This document shows, piece after piece, positions 11,253 through 23,594 of a stretch of 64,000 nucleotides of DNA. The position numbers and the translations under genes were made by a program. This DNA is from Lunularia cruciata (lineage: Eukaryota; Streptophyta; Marchantiopsida; Lunulariales; Lunulariaceae), in NCBI GenBank assembly GCA_948567375.1, contig OX419758.1, positions 28,711,001 to 28,775,000 of the forward strand, read 5' to 3'. The stretch's first letter is position 1. Every line of letters begins with the position of its first letter. The notes beneath the pieces were generated by a model. It had not been told where the DNA came from. It did no database searches and worked only from the letters and a program-made list of their open reading frames with translations.

Positions 11253-12950
11253 TTTACTCCAAAATATCCTAAGTCCTCATGAGCATGACATACTAATTGT
11301 GGTCTCTAAGATGAAAGTGGTATTACTCACACTCTACCATCCTCCACACACAAAGAAGGTGTTTGCCTTCCAATCTAAATTTTTTGGCTTGTTGAAAGGA
11401 CATGGTCTCTCTCTTTGGCACCAATTGTGCCACCCATAGCACCAATGCAAAGATAATCCATCACAAAGACATCTTACTAACATATACCAATATCTCTACC
11501 CTTTAGATCTTTGACCTGTCTCCACCCTCAAGGATTCTTCTTGTATATGCTAAGAGAGATACCACCAAGGCTTCAAAAATATACACAAAAAGGTAGATGT
11601 ATGTCAACCTAGCACCATCTTCTCATTTGTCTCACCATGCCAACAAGCTCTAGTCTGATCATACTAGCTAGGATATCAATTTCTACTCAACACATCTACA
11701 TCATAGTCACCATCCTTAGTATATGAATAACCATGAAATCATACTCCTATAAAATCAAAGCCCATCATGCAATCTTCACTAAAAGCTTATCAGACTCCAT
11801 CAACCACTTTAGTGGTTGATGATCAAGAGTTAGAGTGAAGAGGTTATCAAATAAGTAACATTGGAAATATGCTACTACTCACATTACTACCAAGCACTCT
11901 CTCTCATAGGAATTATACTTTGCTTCCATTGAATTTTTGGAGCTACTAGCATAGGCTACCATAAACTCCTACTCCTCATCATCTTGCTAAGTGAGCACTA
12001 CTCCAAGCTCCTACCTACTCGAATCAGTATGCACTAGAATGGTCATCCTTTGATCAATCTCCTAAGAATAGTAGCAAATGTCAACCTCTCCTTGAGCTCT
12101 ATAAAAACTCTCTATTGCACAACTCTCAAACACCACTCTTGTGTAAGCTTGTTAAGCTTTGTCAAGGCATTGGCAATGACACTAAATCCTCTAATATATT
12201 GTTGATAGAAGTTTTCCTACCCAAGGAATGCTCATACTTTGCTCACATTTGTAGGCAGAGGAATACATGCAATAGCTTCCACCTTGGTCTACTAAAAACC
12301 AAGTCCTTTAGGGAAGATAATGTGACCCAAATACTCAACCTGCTTGTGGAAGAATCTACACTTCCAAGGATATAATATGAGTCCATGAGATCTCAACCAC
12401 TCAAACACCTTCAACGAATGTCTCTCATGCTCCTCCATAGCAGTGCTACAAACCAAATGTCATCAATATAACACACAACAAAATCCAATCCTACTAGGAT
12501 CTTGTCCATGAGCCTTTGGAACTTGGCAAGAGCATTACTTAACCCAAATGGTAGAAACCTCCACTAATATAATACATCCATACCATATATCAATAGCCTA
12601 AATGTTGTCTTGGACTTATCTTCCTCCTTGATCTGCAATTGATGATATCTTACTTGAAGATCCAAAGTACTTAATACCTTTGCATGCCCAATTGCATCAA
12701 AGATCTCCTCTTATGTAAGCATGGCATACCAATCAATATATTGGTTAATAGGATGGTAATCTCTACACATCCACCTATATGTGTAGTTGGTATGCATATC
12801 CTTCTTGGTAAAGCGTACTCTCTATATGAAATCCCCACCAAACTAGCCTCAAAAAGGTCTTTATTCCAACTTTGAATCAATACTCTCTCCATGTCATTAT
12901 ATCTATAGGGACATAAAAAATTTGTGTATCACTAATCAACTCAATCTAAA
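11253..12950 (-). pseudogene. RT and RNase H region, element A
   Basis: On the minus strand the RT catalytic motif reads CYIDD (about 12,455-12,470), followed after a frameshift by the typical connection segment: EWLRSHGL, KCRFFHKQVEYLGHII and KVEAIA.IPLPTNVS (about 12,240-12,400). Further on (about 11,750-11,850), DHQPLKWLM marks RNase H. At 11,253-11,290 the start of the integrase zinc domain (HEDLGYFGVK) is visible. Multiple stops and at least two frameshifts make it inactive. Element B lacks the RT part entirely. Confidence 0.85.
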
Positions 12951-15327
12951 CATCAAATCCTTTCAAAGCACCTAAATCCTTCATACTAAAGGCAAAACTT
13001 GTGTAGCTCCTCAAGAACCTCCACACTCTCTATCTTTCTCCTCTTATAAGCTTGGGTCCAATGCTCCCAACTATTCTCTATAATTAATCTAGGAGTGGAA
13101 GATGTGCTAATTGGCTACTGCATTGGGCCCTTAGGAATAGTTATGTCATGCTCTCAACCACTAGAGCCCCCAACCTTAGTGCAAAAAATCCCTATGCTTT
13201 GGCTACAACCTCCATACGTCCTCTAGCTACATTCCAAGTAGACTAAAGGTGTAACCCAAGTAGACTATGCTCACCTGAATGGACCTCAAGTAGACTACTA
13301 TCACTAGAAGCCACCGGATGCATCTCAAAAATACCATGCCCACTTGGTCCATCACCCCCAACATGTGCCTAAATTGTCTTGATAGACATAGAGCTCACAA
13401 GTGGCCAAGTAGCGATAACTATCAAGCGTATCCTATGTTGCTTTACCAACCCAAGACTCATGATTTAGGTCAAATATTTTAGGTCCATAGCCTGACCTAA
13501 CATCCAATGCGTGGATGCCTTTAACACTACTATAATAGTAGTAATACCAATACAAAAACCTATCGGCTGTTTCCACTCATTGGCATTTGGCTCCACTTGT
13601 TGCTATAATTGTGAGTCCTAAATTAGTCTAAGACCTCCCTCTCAAAAAGCATGGGAGCATGGGAAACTGATAGGTGTGGGTAAAGCGGCTCTCGGTTGTC
13701 TAAAAAATTTCACCACTACCATAGGTGACCTATTAACCACCACCACCATTGGAGACTAGCACCTAACATCCAAAATATCATCAATAGTAAGGTGGTCTAA
13801 TCATTGAATCTCATCATAAACATGGTATAGAACCTCTCTAGGTAAGAGGTTTGTCAACCAAAGATGAAGATGATAAGCTTGTGATCTCAGTTTAGTTGTA
13901 TCTAACAACATGGCAAGTCCCATCCAAGAATGGAACTAATATGTACTTAACACTACTTTTATATGAGAAGCATCTATCAAAGGGACATTCTCTAAAATGT
14001 AGGCTGGAGAAACTTGGAGATGTTGTAGTATACATTACATCTCCAAAACACACCAAAACAAGGATCATGTAGATCTTGACCTTGGCCAACACGGTTATGT
14101 CTCTAACATAGCCATCTAGAAATCACCAAATGAATAGGACCATATCTCTCCAAATCTTGCATCCCCCGCAAGGAAATGTATACTTGTAGGATCTTTTGCT
14201 GACCCTTAACTATTAACATTGGTGGTAACTAATATACCAATAGACCAAGTATGCCATATGATGTAGAGAGACTTTCATAGCAATCTCATCTCTCTCTACA
14301 TATAGTGCTATTCCCACCAAAAAAACTTCAATAGACATGCTCCTTCTATTGGATACTGACATGCAATGAGTGTGGTATCCAAAGGTGACAAGGTAATAGA
14401 CTTTGGAGGTCATCCTCACACCGGTCTTTTGGTGGTACAAAGGTTCTACTCCAAGCCTATTATGCCAACTAATTTCCATGCTAATGCAATGCCTCCTTGG
14501 AACTCCACAATGGAACATCCAAGATGGATAAAACAATCCCACTTGTACTCCAAATCCAAGTGATCTCCTTTGGTACTAAATTATCCTCCACATGGGCATT
14601 CCCCTCCAATAAGTCACCAGGATAAGTAACAAAACCATTGAAAACTCAAACTAATGCCATGGTCCCTAACTATAGTGCACCAATAAGCATCATACCCATC
14701 TCTCACTTGACTGCCAACCTGGCCTACAGGAGGCTATATTCTCCCAATAGTTAATATTGAGACCAACAAGCACATCTTATGACTCTACTATTGTCACAAG
14801 GGCCTAAGCTATCAATTGGATGACTTGTCTGAACTTGGATAATGAGCTCCCCATATGTGATGTATTCTGTAGAACCACTCCTAGAGATATTTGGATCTAA
14901 AATGGATACCTCTCCATATCAATCTTTTTAGCTCAAGGCCAACAACTATAGCCTTCCAAGGGGCTACTAACCAAAGTCTAATAACCCTTTGTGGTGTATA
15001 GACCTTCCCTAGAAGGTCCCACAAAATGGGAAATCCCACTCTAGTAGAGTTTAGGACAACTCCACATGTGAACTAAGCTTGCTCAAAGGTAGTTCTAGTT
15101 AGTAACTCTTCCAACCTAGCTACTATTGCTTGCCATAAACCACTAGTTGTTGAGCGGATCCCATGCTCTTCAACCAAGTTAGCTCCACGATCACCCATCT
15201 TTGCTCTAGAAGCATGAACCACATGACTCCTACTCTCACAAAGTGTAATAAAAAACCAAAATACTACAGCTTGGTCAACTCCTAATGTAAACATATCATT
15301 GGCTTAGAACAAAGGGAAGTGCATTAT
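12951..15327 (-). pseudogene. Protease/linker region of element A
   Basis: Homologous along its length to 48,530-49,980 of element B, with the same order. The most protein-like piece is at 15,073-15,294 (minus), matching B's 49,750-49,977 (shared LVEEHGIRS and SGLWQA). It should hold the aspartic protease between Gag and RT, but I cannot point to a D-S/T-G motif. It ends abruptly at 15,327 where the chromovirus/solo-LTR composite begins; about 45 bp of A is missing there compared with B. Confidence 0.6.
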
Positions 15328-15625
15328 CTACTTTTTGACTTTACTTGACTTTTAGCCTAGTAACTTGAGTTACTCCAATAATTAGTAACTTTGGTGCGTA
15401 ACTATTTCAAAAGTAAATAAACTAGGGGTGAGGAAGTACTCATCATCTTTTCATTTGCAACTATCTCTCTCTCATTCAGTTCTCTAGTGAGCAATGTCTT
15501 GAGTCTTGGAGTGTTAGCCTTGGAGGAGTATGATGGAGTTGGGATTCCTTGCCTTCTTAGTCCATGTTGCACTACCATAATAGCCATCAGAGGTTCATCT
15601 TGAGTAAGAGACAGGCCGGCTTATA
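15328..15625 (+). mobile_element. Truncated solo LTR, TGTAACACCC family
   Basis: Only the last 298 bp of the family, from ctactttttgac to GGCTTATA (the equivalent of GGCTCACA). The 5' half is gone and its cut end abuts element A, while its intact 3' end abuts the interior of the chromovirus. It was therefore probably inserted in the chromovirus leader, after which one deletion removed the chromovirus 5' LTR, the front of this LTR and some 45 bp of element A. Confidence 0.8.
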
Positions 15626-15869
15626 GTGTTGCTTCTATGTGCTAATAAATTAGATAGATTAGGGGTGGTGTGATAGAGTAGTAACTATGGCGGCAATGCC
15701 CAATGTTATCCTTGCTATGTAGCAATAAATCAAGCACCTTACTTGATTGTTGGATGAACGAGATCTTTGACTTCAAGAGTACATAGAGAGAGTACCAATT
15801 TGAGAAAGAGAGGATAGAATCCAATTCCCTAAATCTAGATATTTGAAGGCAAGAATCTCCCGGGTGTAG

Positions 15870-16640
15870 TGGAGAATGTTTTGTTTGACTATGAATGTTA
15901 TTTTGAAGCTATCAATCTGCAAGACGAATGAAAACATATTCTCTTGGCTTCTAGCAAATTGGATGGAGTAGCAAAGCTAATTGGATGGAGTAGCAAAGTA
16001 GTGGAGATTTTGAGTAGAGCAAGCTGAACAAAAAATTGTTGCACCAATCTTGATATGGGCAGAATTCAAGAGTGCAATAATTAGTCAGTTCCAAGCTATA
16101 AATGCTACACAAGCTGCACGGGATAGGTTGGCAAAGTTGAAATAGATTGACTCTATAAGAAGTTACACATTCAATTCTAGAACACCATCATGCAAATTCT
16201 AGATATATTGGAAGGTGAAGCTTTGGATCAATTTGTAAGGGGCTTGAAGTCAATAACCAAATTAGAGGTAACCATATGAGATCCATAACACTTGGAGGAA
16301 GCTGTGTGGTTGGCCAAACATTTGATTCCTTGGTTGCAACAACTTGGTCTTGACCTTGACCTCCACAAAACCTACCAATAAACTACACACGTGTGGAGGA
16401 GCCGTCACCTATGGAGCTTGATCCCATTCAACAGAGACCAGTTGGCATTGTAGATAGAGAGAAACTACAACAAAATGGTGGTTGTTTCTAATGTTACCAA
16501 TTGGGACATCGCATCGCTAAATGTCCACTCAAGAATGGGCAACCTCAACAAGTCGCCCAGATGGAGTTTGTGGAGCGGAATGATCAAGGAAACAAGGAAT
16601 CCCAGGAAGAGATTTTGAGTTGCCTATTGGGAGCTTGATT
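15870..16640 (+). pseudogene. Gag with CCHC zinc knuckle
   Basis: Gag would package the element RNA. Visible are the capsid-like stretch (AINLQDE, LDGVAK, FKSAIISQF) and, at 16,483-16,524, a zinc knuckle CF.CYQLGHRIAKC (Cys-x2-Cys-x4-His-x4-Cys) with one stop between the first two cysteines. About six in-frame stops in the segment. Protease follows directly. Confidence 0.8.
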
Positions 16641-17010
16641 AGTTCCAATGGGATTGAAGGCTTGATGTATGCAAGTTTGCTTTACTTGCAAGGTACAATA
16701 TCTAATTAAGATTGTAGGATTTTGGTTGATTCTGTAAGTTCAGAGAATTGCATGTCTATGCAAGTAGCAAAGGAATTGGGTATTCTTATCAAGCCAAGAA
16801 TTGGAAAGTAGATTGATGGTGGATGGTAGAAAAGGTTCTACATTTTGTACCTTGCATCTTGTTACGTTTAAGATTGGGAAGAAGTATTTGGAGTGTATGA
16901 ATTTGTAGTGACACCTCTACATTACAATGTCATTTTAGGACTACCTTGGCTTGAATGTCATATGGTTCAATTTGATTGGACTTGATGACAAATTCAAGTA
17001 CATCACCAAG
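16641..17010 (+). pseudogene. Aspartic protease remnant
   Basis: Reads ILVDSVSSENCMS (near 16,715-16,755), the D-S-G-x-S-E-N active-site pattern of gypsy proteases with Gly changed to Val, and ends with NVILGLPWL (16,925-16,955), the usual second protease landmark. It would mature the Gag-Pol polyprotein. Stops at several points; the Gly-to-Val change is beside the catalytic Asp. Confidence 0.8.
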
Positions 17011-17335
17011 GTAGGAATTTATGATTAGGTTGTGTGGTACCTCTAAGTAAGACACCTAAAAATAGTCAAAGTTTGTTGAGAAGGTAGCCATAGAGCAAGC
17101 CTTGAAGGGAGATGAGTCCCAAGATGGGAAGTTTATCAAGATAGCAGCCATGGAGAAAGCTTTGAAGAAAGATGAGTCCTTAGATGGGAAGTTTGTTAGT
17201 GAAGTAGCTATAGGGCAAGCTTTGGAGGAAGATAAGTCTATTTTTGCGGTGTGGATCAAGCTGATTACACAAGGACAATCTGAGGAGGGCCAAGAGCCTC
17301 ATCAAGCAATGGTTGATTAGATAGCTCAGGAGTTT

Positions 17336-18000
17336 ATGGACATGTTTTTGAATGATCTGCCAAAGGGATTACCCTTTGATTGTGGTATGCCCTTCAAGAT
17401 TGAGTTATTGCCAAGGAGTACTCTAGTGAGTAGACCAATCTACTGGCTCTCACCAAAGGAGTTGGAGGAGTTGCAAACAACACTTATGGAGTTGTTGGAG
17501 AAGGACTTCATACAACATAGTACCTCTCCTTGGGAAGCACCGGTACTATTTCTTTCAAGAAGGATGGAGGACTTCTTTTCTGTATTGATTACCATGGATC
17601 TCAATAAGCAAACAGTGAAGAATGCATATCCCTTACCTCAGATTGATGACTTGCTTGATCAACTAAGTGGAGCACAATACTTTTCCAAGTTGGATCTTCA
17701 TAGTCGCTTTTGGCAAATCCCCATAGATAGGGAGGATGTGCACAAGACTGCCTTTTGCACAAGGTATGGGCATTTTGAGCGGAGAGTTCTACCTTTCGGG
17801 CTCACTTATGCTCTAACAGTCTTCATGGATCAGATGCATTGGGTGTTGGATGGACTATTGGATTGGTTTGTGTTGATGATACCTTAATCTATAGCAAGAC
17901 AAAGGCAGAATAAGTGAATCATGTGTGAGAAATCCTAAGATGACTACAACAATGGAAATTTTATTGCAAGAAGTCAAAGTGTGCCTTTTGGCAGAAGGAA
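17336..18000 (+). pseudogene. Chromovirus reverse transcriptase
   Basis: The open stretch 17,336-17,887 carries the gypsy RT blocks: DLNKQTVKNAYPLPQIDDLL, FSKLDLHSRFWQIPI (catalytic Asp of block A) and LPFGLTYAL. The YxDD block lies at about 17,865-17,885 and reads VCVDD only after a one-base shift, so the frame broke there. The segment after it contains CAFWQKEVTFLGNKIS (about 17,980-18,030). The enzyme copies element RNA to DNA. Confidence 0.93.
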
Positions 18001-18009
18001 GTCACCTTC

Positions 18010-18520
18010 TTGGGTAACAAGATCTCATCAGAAGGGATCAAGATGGAAGAGGAGAAAATCAAGGCCATTACTTATTGGCCTACTCCGAAGGTTGCTATAG
18101 AAGTACGGACATTTAATAGATTGGCCAGTTTTTACCGATGGTTCATCCATTATTATGCTCATGTGGTTGCACCATTGATTGACCTCTTGGAGAAGAACTC
18201 AAGCTTCTAGTGGACCACCAAGCATGAAGAAGCATTCCAAATGCTAAAACATATGGTGTCTTCAAGACCCATCCTTCAACCATATGATCCTCAACTACCT
18301 TGTGTGGTTGATTTTGATGCTTCTAACTTTGCAATTGGAGCAGTGTTGCAACATGAATTCCCATATAGACTTCATCCCATTGCCTTTGTGTCTCATCAAA
18401 TAAATACAGCTGAAAGAAATTACTCTACTCAAGATCGGGAATAGCTTGCAATGGTATATGCCACCAAGGTATGGAGGCATTATCTCTGGAGAAACAAGTG
18501 ATCATGTAAACTGATCACAA
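18010..18520 (+). pseudogene. RT connection and RNase H
   Basis: 18,010-18,210 is the thumb/connection piece (IKAITYWPTPK, FYRWFIHYYAHV). 18,241-18,444 reads DFDASNFAIGAVLQ, the RNase H start with its first acidic residue, and HPIAFVSHQINTAERNYS. It would remove the RNA strand of the hybrid. One stop (TAG) sits between the two pieces at former Trp, and another (TAG) after QDRE. Confidence 0.88.
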
Positions 18521-18879
18521 ACCATTGTTGTAGACCTCACACTTGGAACACGTGAAGAGTCGACATCATTGATAGGAAGAGCAACTCCAATTTCTTGACA
18601 TCAAACTTGAGTACAAACCAGGTTGGTTTTCTATCATCCCATGATGACCTGATTTGAAGTCTCTTCCTCTTATCACGGCGGAAATTACAACGGTGGCAAT
18701 TGACTCCAAGGTCCAAAATGGGTTTTGGTCAGCTCTACAACAAGATCCCTTCTTCCAAATGGTACATGGTTGTCTTACTGCATGTGACAAGGAGTACAAC
18801 ACCTTCTCCTTTAAGGAAGACCTTCTATTCCATGAAGACCGGATCTATGTTCTAGCCAAAGGTGATCTTTGACTTGTGC

Positions 18880-19660
18880 ATCTTTAAGAAGCCCATGATT
18901 TACCAATTGTTGGTCACATGGGTGTAGACAAAACCTTGGGTACCCTCCAATGCCAATGGTGGTGGCCCAACATAACATGAGATGTTCAAGAGTTTATTTG
19001 ATTGTGTGAAAGCTGCGAACACAACAAGGCCGACAAATTGAAGCCAAGTGGACTCCTTCAACCACTCCCCATTCCATCTGCTCAATGGGAATATATGAGT
19101 TTGGATCTCATCACATCCTTGCCCAAGACAAAGCAAGGACACACAACAATCATGGTATTTGTGGATAAGCTTTGTAAGCAAATCCACTTGGCACCAACCT
19201 TTGATACCATGGCTCCAACCTTAGCGCAAGTCTACTTTGGCAATGTCTTTAAGCATCATGGAATGCCATGTGTACTCATCTCCGATCGTGATCCTCAATT
19301 CATTGGGAAGTTTTGGCAAGCACTCTTCGAGATACTTGGCACTAAATCCTCAAACTGATGAACAAACCAAATGTACAAATTATATCTTGGAAGATATGTT
19401 GTTTGCCTTTGTCAATGTTCACCATACCAATGGGGATGAATGTCTTGCAATTGCAAAATTTGCCTACAACAATTCCAAACAAGCAAGCACCATATTTTCT
19501 CCTTTCTTTCTCAATTTTGGCCAAGCTCCGCTTGTTCCAAATTCTCTTCTTGCTCCTCCCCCATCTCAGGTCCCTCATACTTCAACCTTCTTGACCACCA
19601 TCTCCCAATGTCTCCAAGAAGCCAAATCTCACCTCCTAGTTGCCCTGAATTGTTAGAACA
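18880..19660 (+). pseudogene. Chromovirus integrase
   Basis: Zinc-binding domain near 18,890-19,030 (GHMGVDKT, YWWP-like WWWPNI, CESCEHNK). The core runs 19,002-19,358 with LDLITSLP (first Asp), ISDRDPQF (second Asp), then after a frameshift NPQTDEQTK at about 19,340-19,370, where the third acidic residue (normally TE) has become Lys. It inserts the DNA copy. The zinc ligands are partly retained. Confidence 0.9.
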
Positions 19661-19958
19661 ATATGCGGACCACCATTGTTGTGATCTCACCTTTGAAGTT
19701 GGGGATAAAGTCATGTTATCCTCTAGTAACCTATCCCTCCCCCTTGATACCCAAGTTCATAAACTTGCCCCTAATTGGATAAGACACTTTGATGTCACCC
19801 AAATCATCTCTCTTGTTGCTTATTGACTTGCCTTACCTTGTCATATGCGTATCCACCTTGTCTTTCATATTTCCAAGTTAAAACCCTTTGTTCCTAAACC
19901 ATCTTCCTTTTCCTCTCATGTCCAACCTCCTTCTCCTCCCATCCCTATCAATGATCAT

Positions 19959-20093
19959 GAGGAGTACAAAGTTGATCATATCCTTGCACGTCGCCACATT
20001 CAACAAGGACACCAACAACATACGGAGTACAAGGTCCTTTGGAAAGGATATCTCCTTCATGATGCCACATGGGAACCTCTTTGTCACCTCTAG
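19959..20093 (+). pseudogene. Chromodomain
   Basis: A 45-codon open piece at the C terminus of the integrase reads EEYKVDHILARR, then TEYKVLWKGYLLHDATWEP, the chromodomain pattern (beta strands, W-K-G-Y and A-T-W-E-P). Chromodomains bind methylated histone tails (often H3K9me) and direct integration into heterochromatin. It ends at a TAG immediately after the domain, where the family usually has an N-A pair next. The 3' LTR begins 75 bp later. Confidence 0.92.
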
Positions 20094-20168
20094 AATGCAC
20101 AGATGGCCATCTAGGAGTTTGAAGCTTCAATGGTGACAAGAACGTCACCAACTAGCGGTGGAGGAATA

Positions 20169-20579
20169 TGTAACAATATGGAGTTTAATCACATAGTTAG
20201 TAAGGCTAACAAAGTAGAGAATAAGCCAATTAACCCAGAATATTCTAGAAGCATCTAGGAATTTTCTTGGGAAGCTTTCCAACTAGCTTAACTTGCACCC
20301 CAAGCAAGTAGCTTCTAGAAGCTTCCAACTAGATTAGTTTGCACGCCAAGTAGGCGACTTCTAGAAGGAAGCTTCTTGAGAAGCTTTTTGGTTAACTTGG
20401 CTTGCACTCTAAGAAAGTGGCTTAAGGAAGCTTCTTGAGAAGCTTTACAAGGGCCTTGTATGCTACCTATAAATACCAAAGCCAAAGCTCATGCTAGGCA
20501 TTCAGAGGCTCTCCACATTCAACTGTCCCAATGTGAGTTTCCATTCTCTTATTTCTCTCCTTGGGCTCGGTCTTTTACA
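20169..20579 (+). repeat. 3' LTR of the chromovirus
   Basis: 411 bp, TGTAACAATA...TCTTTTACA, preceded by a purine-rich tract (ggtggaggaata) as polypurine primer. U3 (20,270-20,460) holds about three 57-60 bp subrepeats built around AAGCTTCTTGAGAAGCTT-type palindromes. A TATA box (ctataaatacc) lies at 20,467-20,477. Element A resumes at 20,580. Confidence 0.88.
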
Positions 20580-20584
20580 ATGTG

Positions 20585-21900
20585 GTTGACTAGCATCTAG
20601 TCCATCATGCACTCCATTACCACCTACTTTACATGCAGGAGGTTGTTTAGGAGCCATGAATGTTGTCTATGGTGCCTTAGAGAGTTTGAAAGACATGGGG
20701 AATCTGACATATCTACCAGCTTCTCCTCTTTGTGGGTCCAACTCCACTTATGCTGCTATAGGCTCCAGAAATCTATTTCACTCTTTGTCACTATGGCTGA
20801 TGCATCTACCTATGTTGCTCCCCACTTAAAGTACAAGAAATATGTACAACACCAACATAAGAGGTGGAAGCCTTAGCACCCAAATGTGATCTCCTCTAAG
20901 CTATGGCTATGCTAGCTGATCTTTGCTCCAATTGCTCAATTGGGGTAGCCATGGTTGTATCAAAAGCAAGGACAAGTATTGTGCTCCTATCAAGTATGGG
21001 TTCTCTACCACTACATTTACCATCTTGTCCTTATGAGTTGGAGCTCCTCTACCACCTACCATGGGAGCCATACCACTCTATAACTCTAGGTGCAAGGTCA
21101 AAGTATCAATCACTATTATGACCAAGTCTATGGAAATGGTCACATTGTCTCTATGTTAGTTGTGATGCATTAGAGGTATGTCCATTGCCTTGAGTGCACT
21201 CTCTCTTGTGGTGAGGTCCACCACAAGTCCAACAAGCAACACCACCACTCATTGGTTGCTATTGACCCAAAAATGAAGGTAAGGGTCTAGCTACACTGGG
21301 CCCTCCACTTGCTCCATAAGATCTGAGCTGTCCACTTTGATCTTGGAAGCCAACATGGTGTGGTGTACTATATTGCACTCTAGAAGTAATAGTTTTGTAT
21401 GAGGTCTCTCTACCAAATCTAGTTGTCACCACCCTCTCCTCCACTATGCTTAATGCATTGAAGAGCTCAATGCACTCAACCAAAATAAAAACCACTGCCA
21501 AAGAAAGTGAGGTAATGTGTAACAACATAACATCACATACTCTATCACAACTCCCTATCTAGGATTCTATACCAAAATTGGACTACTTGGACCTCAATAA
21601 CTCACTAAGTGAAATTGATCAATCATCTTATGTGAGTATGCTTTATGTAAACTCTCTTTAGCCTTCAGTTGGAACTCTTGCAAGTTCCTCAGCTTGTCAA
21701 TCCGCACTCCTTGGTAGTTTTTCCTCAAACATTTGAAGAACTCCACCATGGAGTTAAACCCTAATATTGCACCACGTCCTATAGCAGTACCTCTAATCAT
21801 AGTAGCACCATCTCTAACTAGTGCACTTTCATTATATACACCAATGCTACTAGAGCTAGAACTTGTGGGTATTATCAATCTACCCCTAGAAACCAAGCTT
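20585..21900 (-). pseudogene. Gag of element A with two zinc knuckles
   Basis: Minus strand. Knuckle 1 (21,196-21,234) reads CWTCGGPHHKREC, Cys-x2-Cys-x3-His-x4-Cys. Knuckle 2 (21,103-21,144) reads CDHFHRLGH... with Cys2 turned to Phe and the last Cys to Tyr; element B keeps both. The capsid-like region follows to the right (e.g. FNSMVEFFKCLRKNYQGV, about 21,700-21,760). The double knuckle was probably for RNA packaging. Confidence 0.78.
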
Positions 21901-23594
21901 GAAGTGATGGAGATGTAATGTAGAGACTAGTACCGTCTCCATAGCTCAATCTCCTCCAAGTAATCTCTATTAAACTTATTATAGTCATCCATTGGTGGAC
22001 CTCCAAGTGCTAAAATAGTCCTTTTTATACCATGAAGGATGTGAACAAAGTTGGGGTTTTCATTTGCTACATATCACACCAACTATCAAATTCTTAAATG
22101 AAATCATCCAAATCAATGGTACCCACTATACCAGAGTAGCACATGGGGCCTTTGGAGGCCTTTAAATGTTGTCCCATAACAATGTCCTATAACATGGTGT
22201 AGACATCCCAAGTACACTCTCACTTGAATGAACTCTTATATCAAACTCCAAATTAGAGTCAATTTCCTCTCTCATTAGGACCTCAAATACAAGTTGATAT
22301 CAAGTGCCACTCTATGTAAACCCATTGCATATTACATTGATATCTCCTCTAAAATCCCCAAAGAAATCCATTGTAATAATGTAACTCAAACTGCAATAGT
22401 AACCATCACAAGTACTCCACCAAGGATCACCACTAAGTATCTCTACCAACTGAACACCACTCACTAATGTAGCTCTAATTGTGACAACTACACTAAGAGA
22501 AAGGATGATCTATAACCTACCATCAGAATATGCACTCTCATGGTATGAAAGTCATCACTTTTTATGTCAATAAAGAAAAACATAGGCAGTCTGATTGATC
22601 ATCACTTTAGCTTCACTATTGAAAGCACACAAGAGCACCAATGCTCTAAATCAAGGCACCTCACATGAAAATGGTGCACAAAAAGAAATAGAGAATAATG
22701 GAGGTCCAATCCTAAGATGTCTTAATAAAATCCTCCATCTCATAAATCAACACTAGATTGACTATGCCACCATTTAACATTTGATGTAATAAGAGTGTCA
22801 ACCTACTCTTAAGCTACCAAGATCACCAAGGATGGTATCAAATTGCCTCTCCTAGCCAAAGCTTCATGTATATAGGTACAATTGACCAATCACTATGATA
22901 ACAAGTGAAGGTAGACCTATTGGCTAGGGCACTAGTGTAGGAACCAAAAATCTGAGGTTCAAACCTTATTGTGCAGAACCTTGAAAGGTGGGCAGATTTT
23001 GCCAAATAATTACCAAAAGTTACCAAAACCTCACCTAAAATTGCTAGTCTTTTGCTAGCAAGTTGGCTTGCTATGATTTCATAGCCTCTCTAGCCTATAG
23101 CACTATGCCTCAAAGCCTCTAGATGTCAAACTTCAGCCAAATAAGGCCTTTCTTCTTACCCATTCAAACCCTCTCCAAATCTGGCCAACCTTCACCAAGT
23201 GCTAGCTAGGGCAATTTTGGATATCCCTAATTTGAGGGGATAGGTTCCCAATCCACCTCCAATTTTTCACTTTGGGCTTAATTCTCACCAAATCAACCTT
23301 GATTTCATCTCCTTGTGCTCAAATCAAACACCTTCAATTTTACACTTTGTGCTCAATTCTCATGAAATCAACCTTGATTTCACCTCCTTGTGCTCAAACC
23401 AAACACCCATTGTCTCAAATTGACTGAATTCTCAACAATTCGGCTTGTGCTTCTACACACCGTCTCCCTTATCACCAAATCTGCATCAACTCAAATAAGG
23501 CTTTCTCATATGATCACTCTCAAGGATATCTAAGACCAAAATCAAATGTATCAACTATCAGCCAGGCTTGGAGATACCACCAATACTCTTGATT
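21901..23594 (-). mobile_element. Leader and 5' Gag region of element A
   Basis: Homologous to 51,330-53,600 of element B, except for B's extra LTR at 51,488-52,070. It holds a copy-specific tandem duplication (23,256-23,405). A weak primer-binding-site match (minus-strand TGGTATC, 23,573-23,579) lies about 15 nt from the LTR edge, farther than usual. Confidence 0.6.
23256..23405. repeat. 75-bp tandem duplication in element A leader
   Basis: Two units with a 75-bp period (ccttcaatttt...tgctcaaa.caaacac). Element B has one unit, so the duplication arose in copy A or its lineage. Confidence 0.8.

Larger units (their letters stand above)
15626..20579 (+). mobile_element. Ty3/gypsy chromovirus lacking its 5' LTR
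   Basis: Plus-strand element inserted in element A, with Gag, protease, RT, RNase H, integrase, a C-terminal chromodomain and a 3' LTR in that order. The chromodomain after integrase is the mark of chromoviruses. The right junction with A is clean (LTR ends TTTTACA, then A's TGGTTGACTA resumes, as in element B). The 5' LTR is missing by deletion. Stops and a frameshift before the VDD motif show it is dead, but less decayed than element A. Confidence 0.9.

Noticed and set aside
18295-19187. Minus-strand ORFs opposite the chromovirus pol
   Set aside because: Shadows of the RNase H and integrase coding strand.
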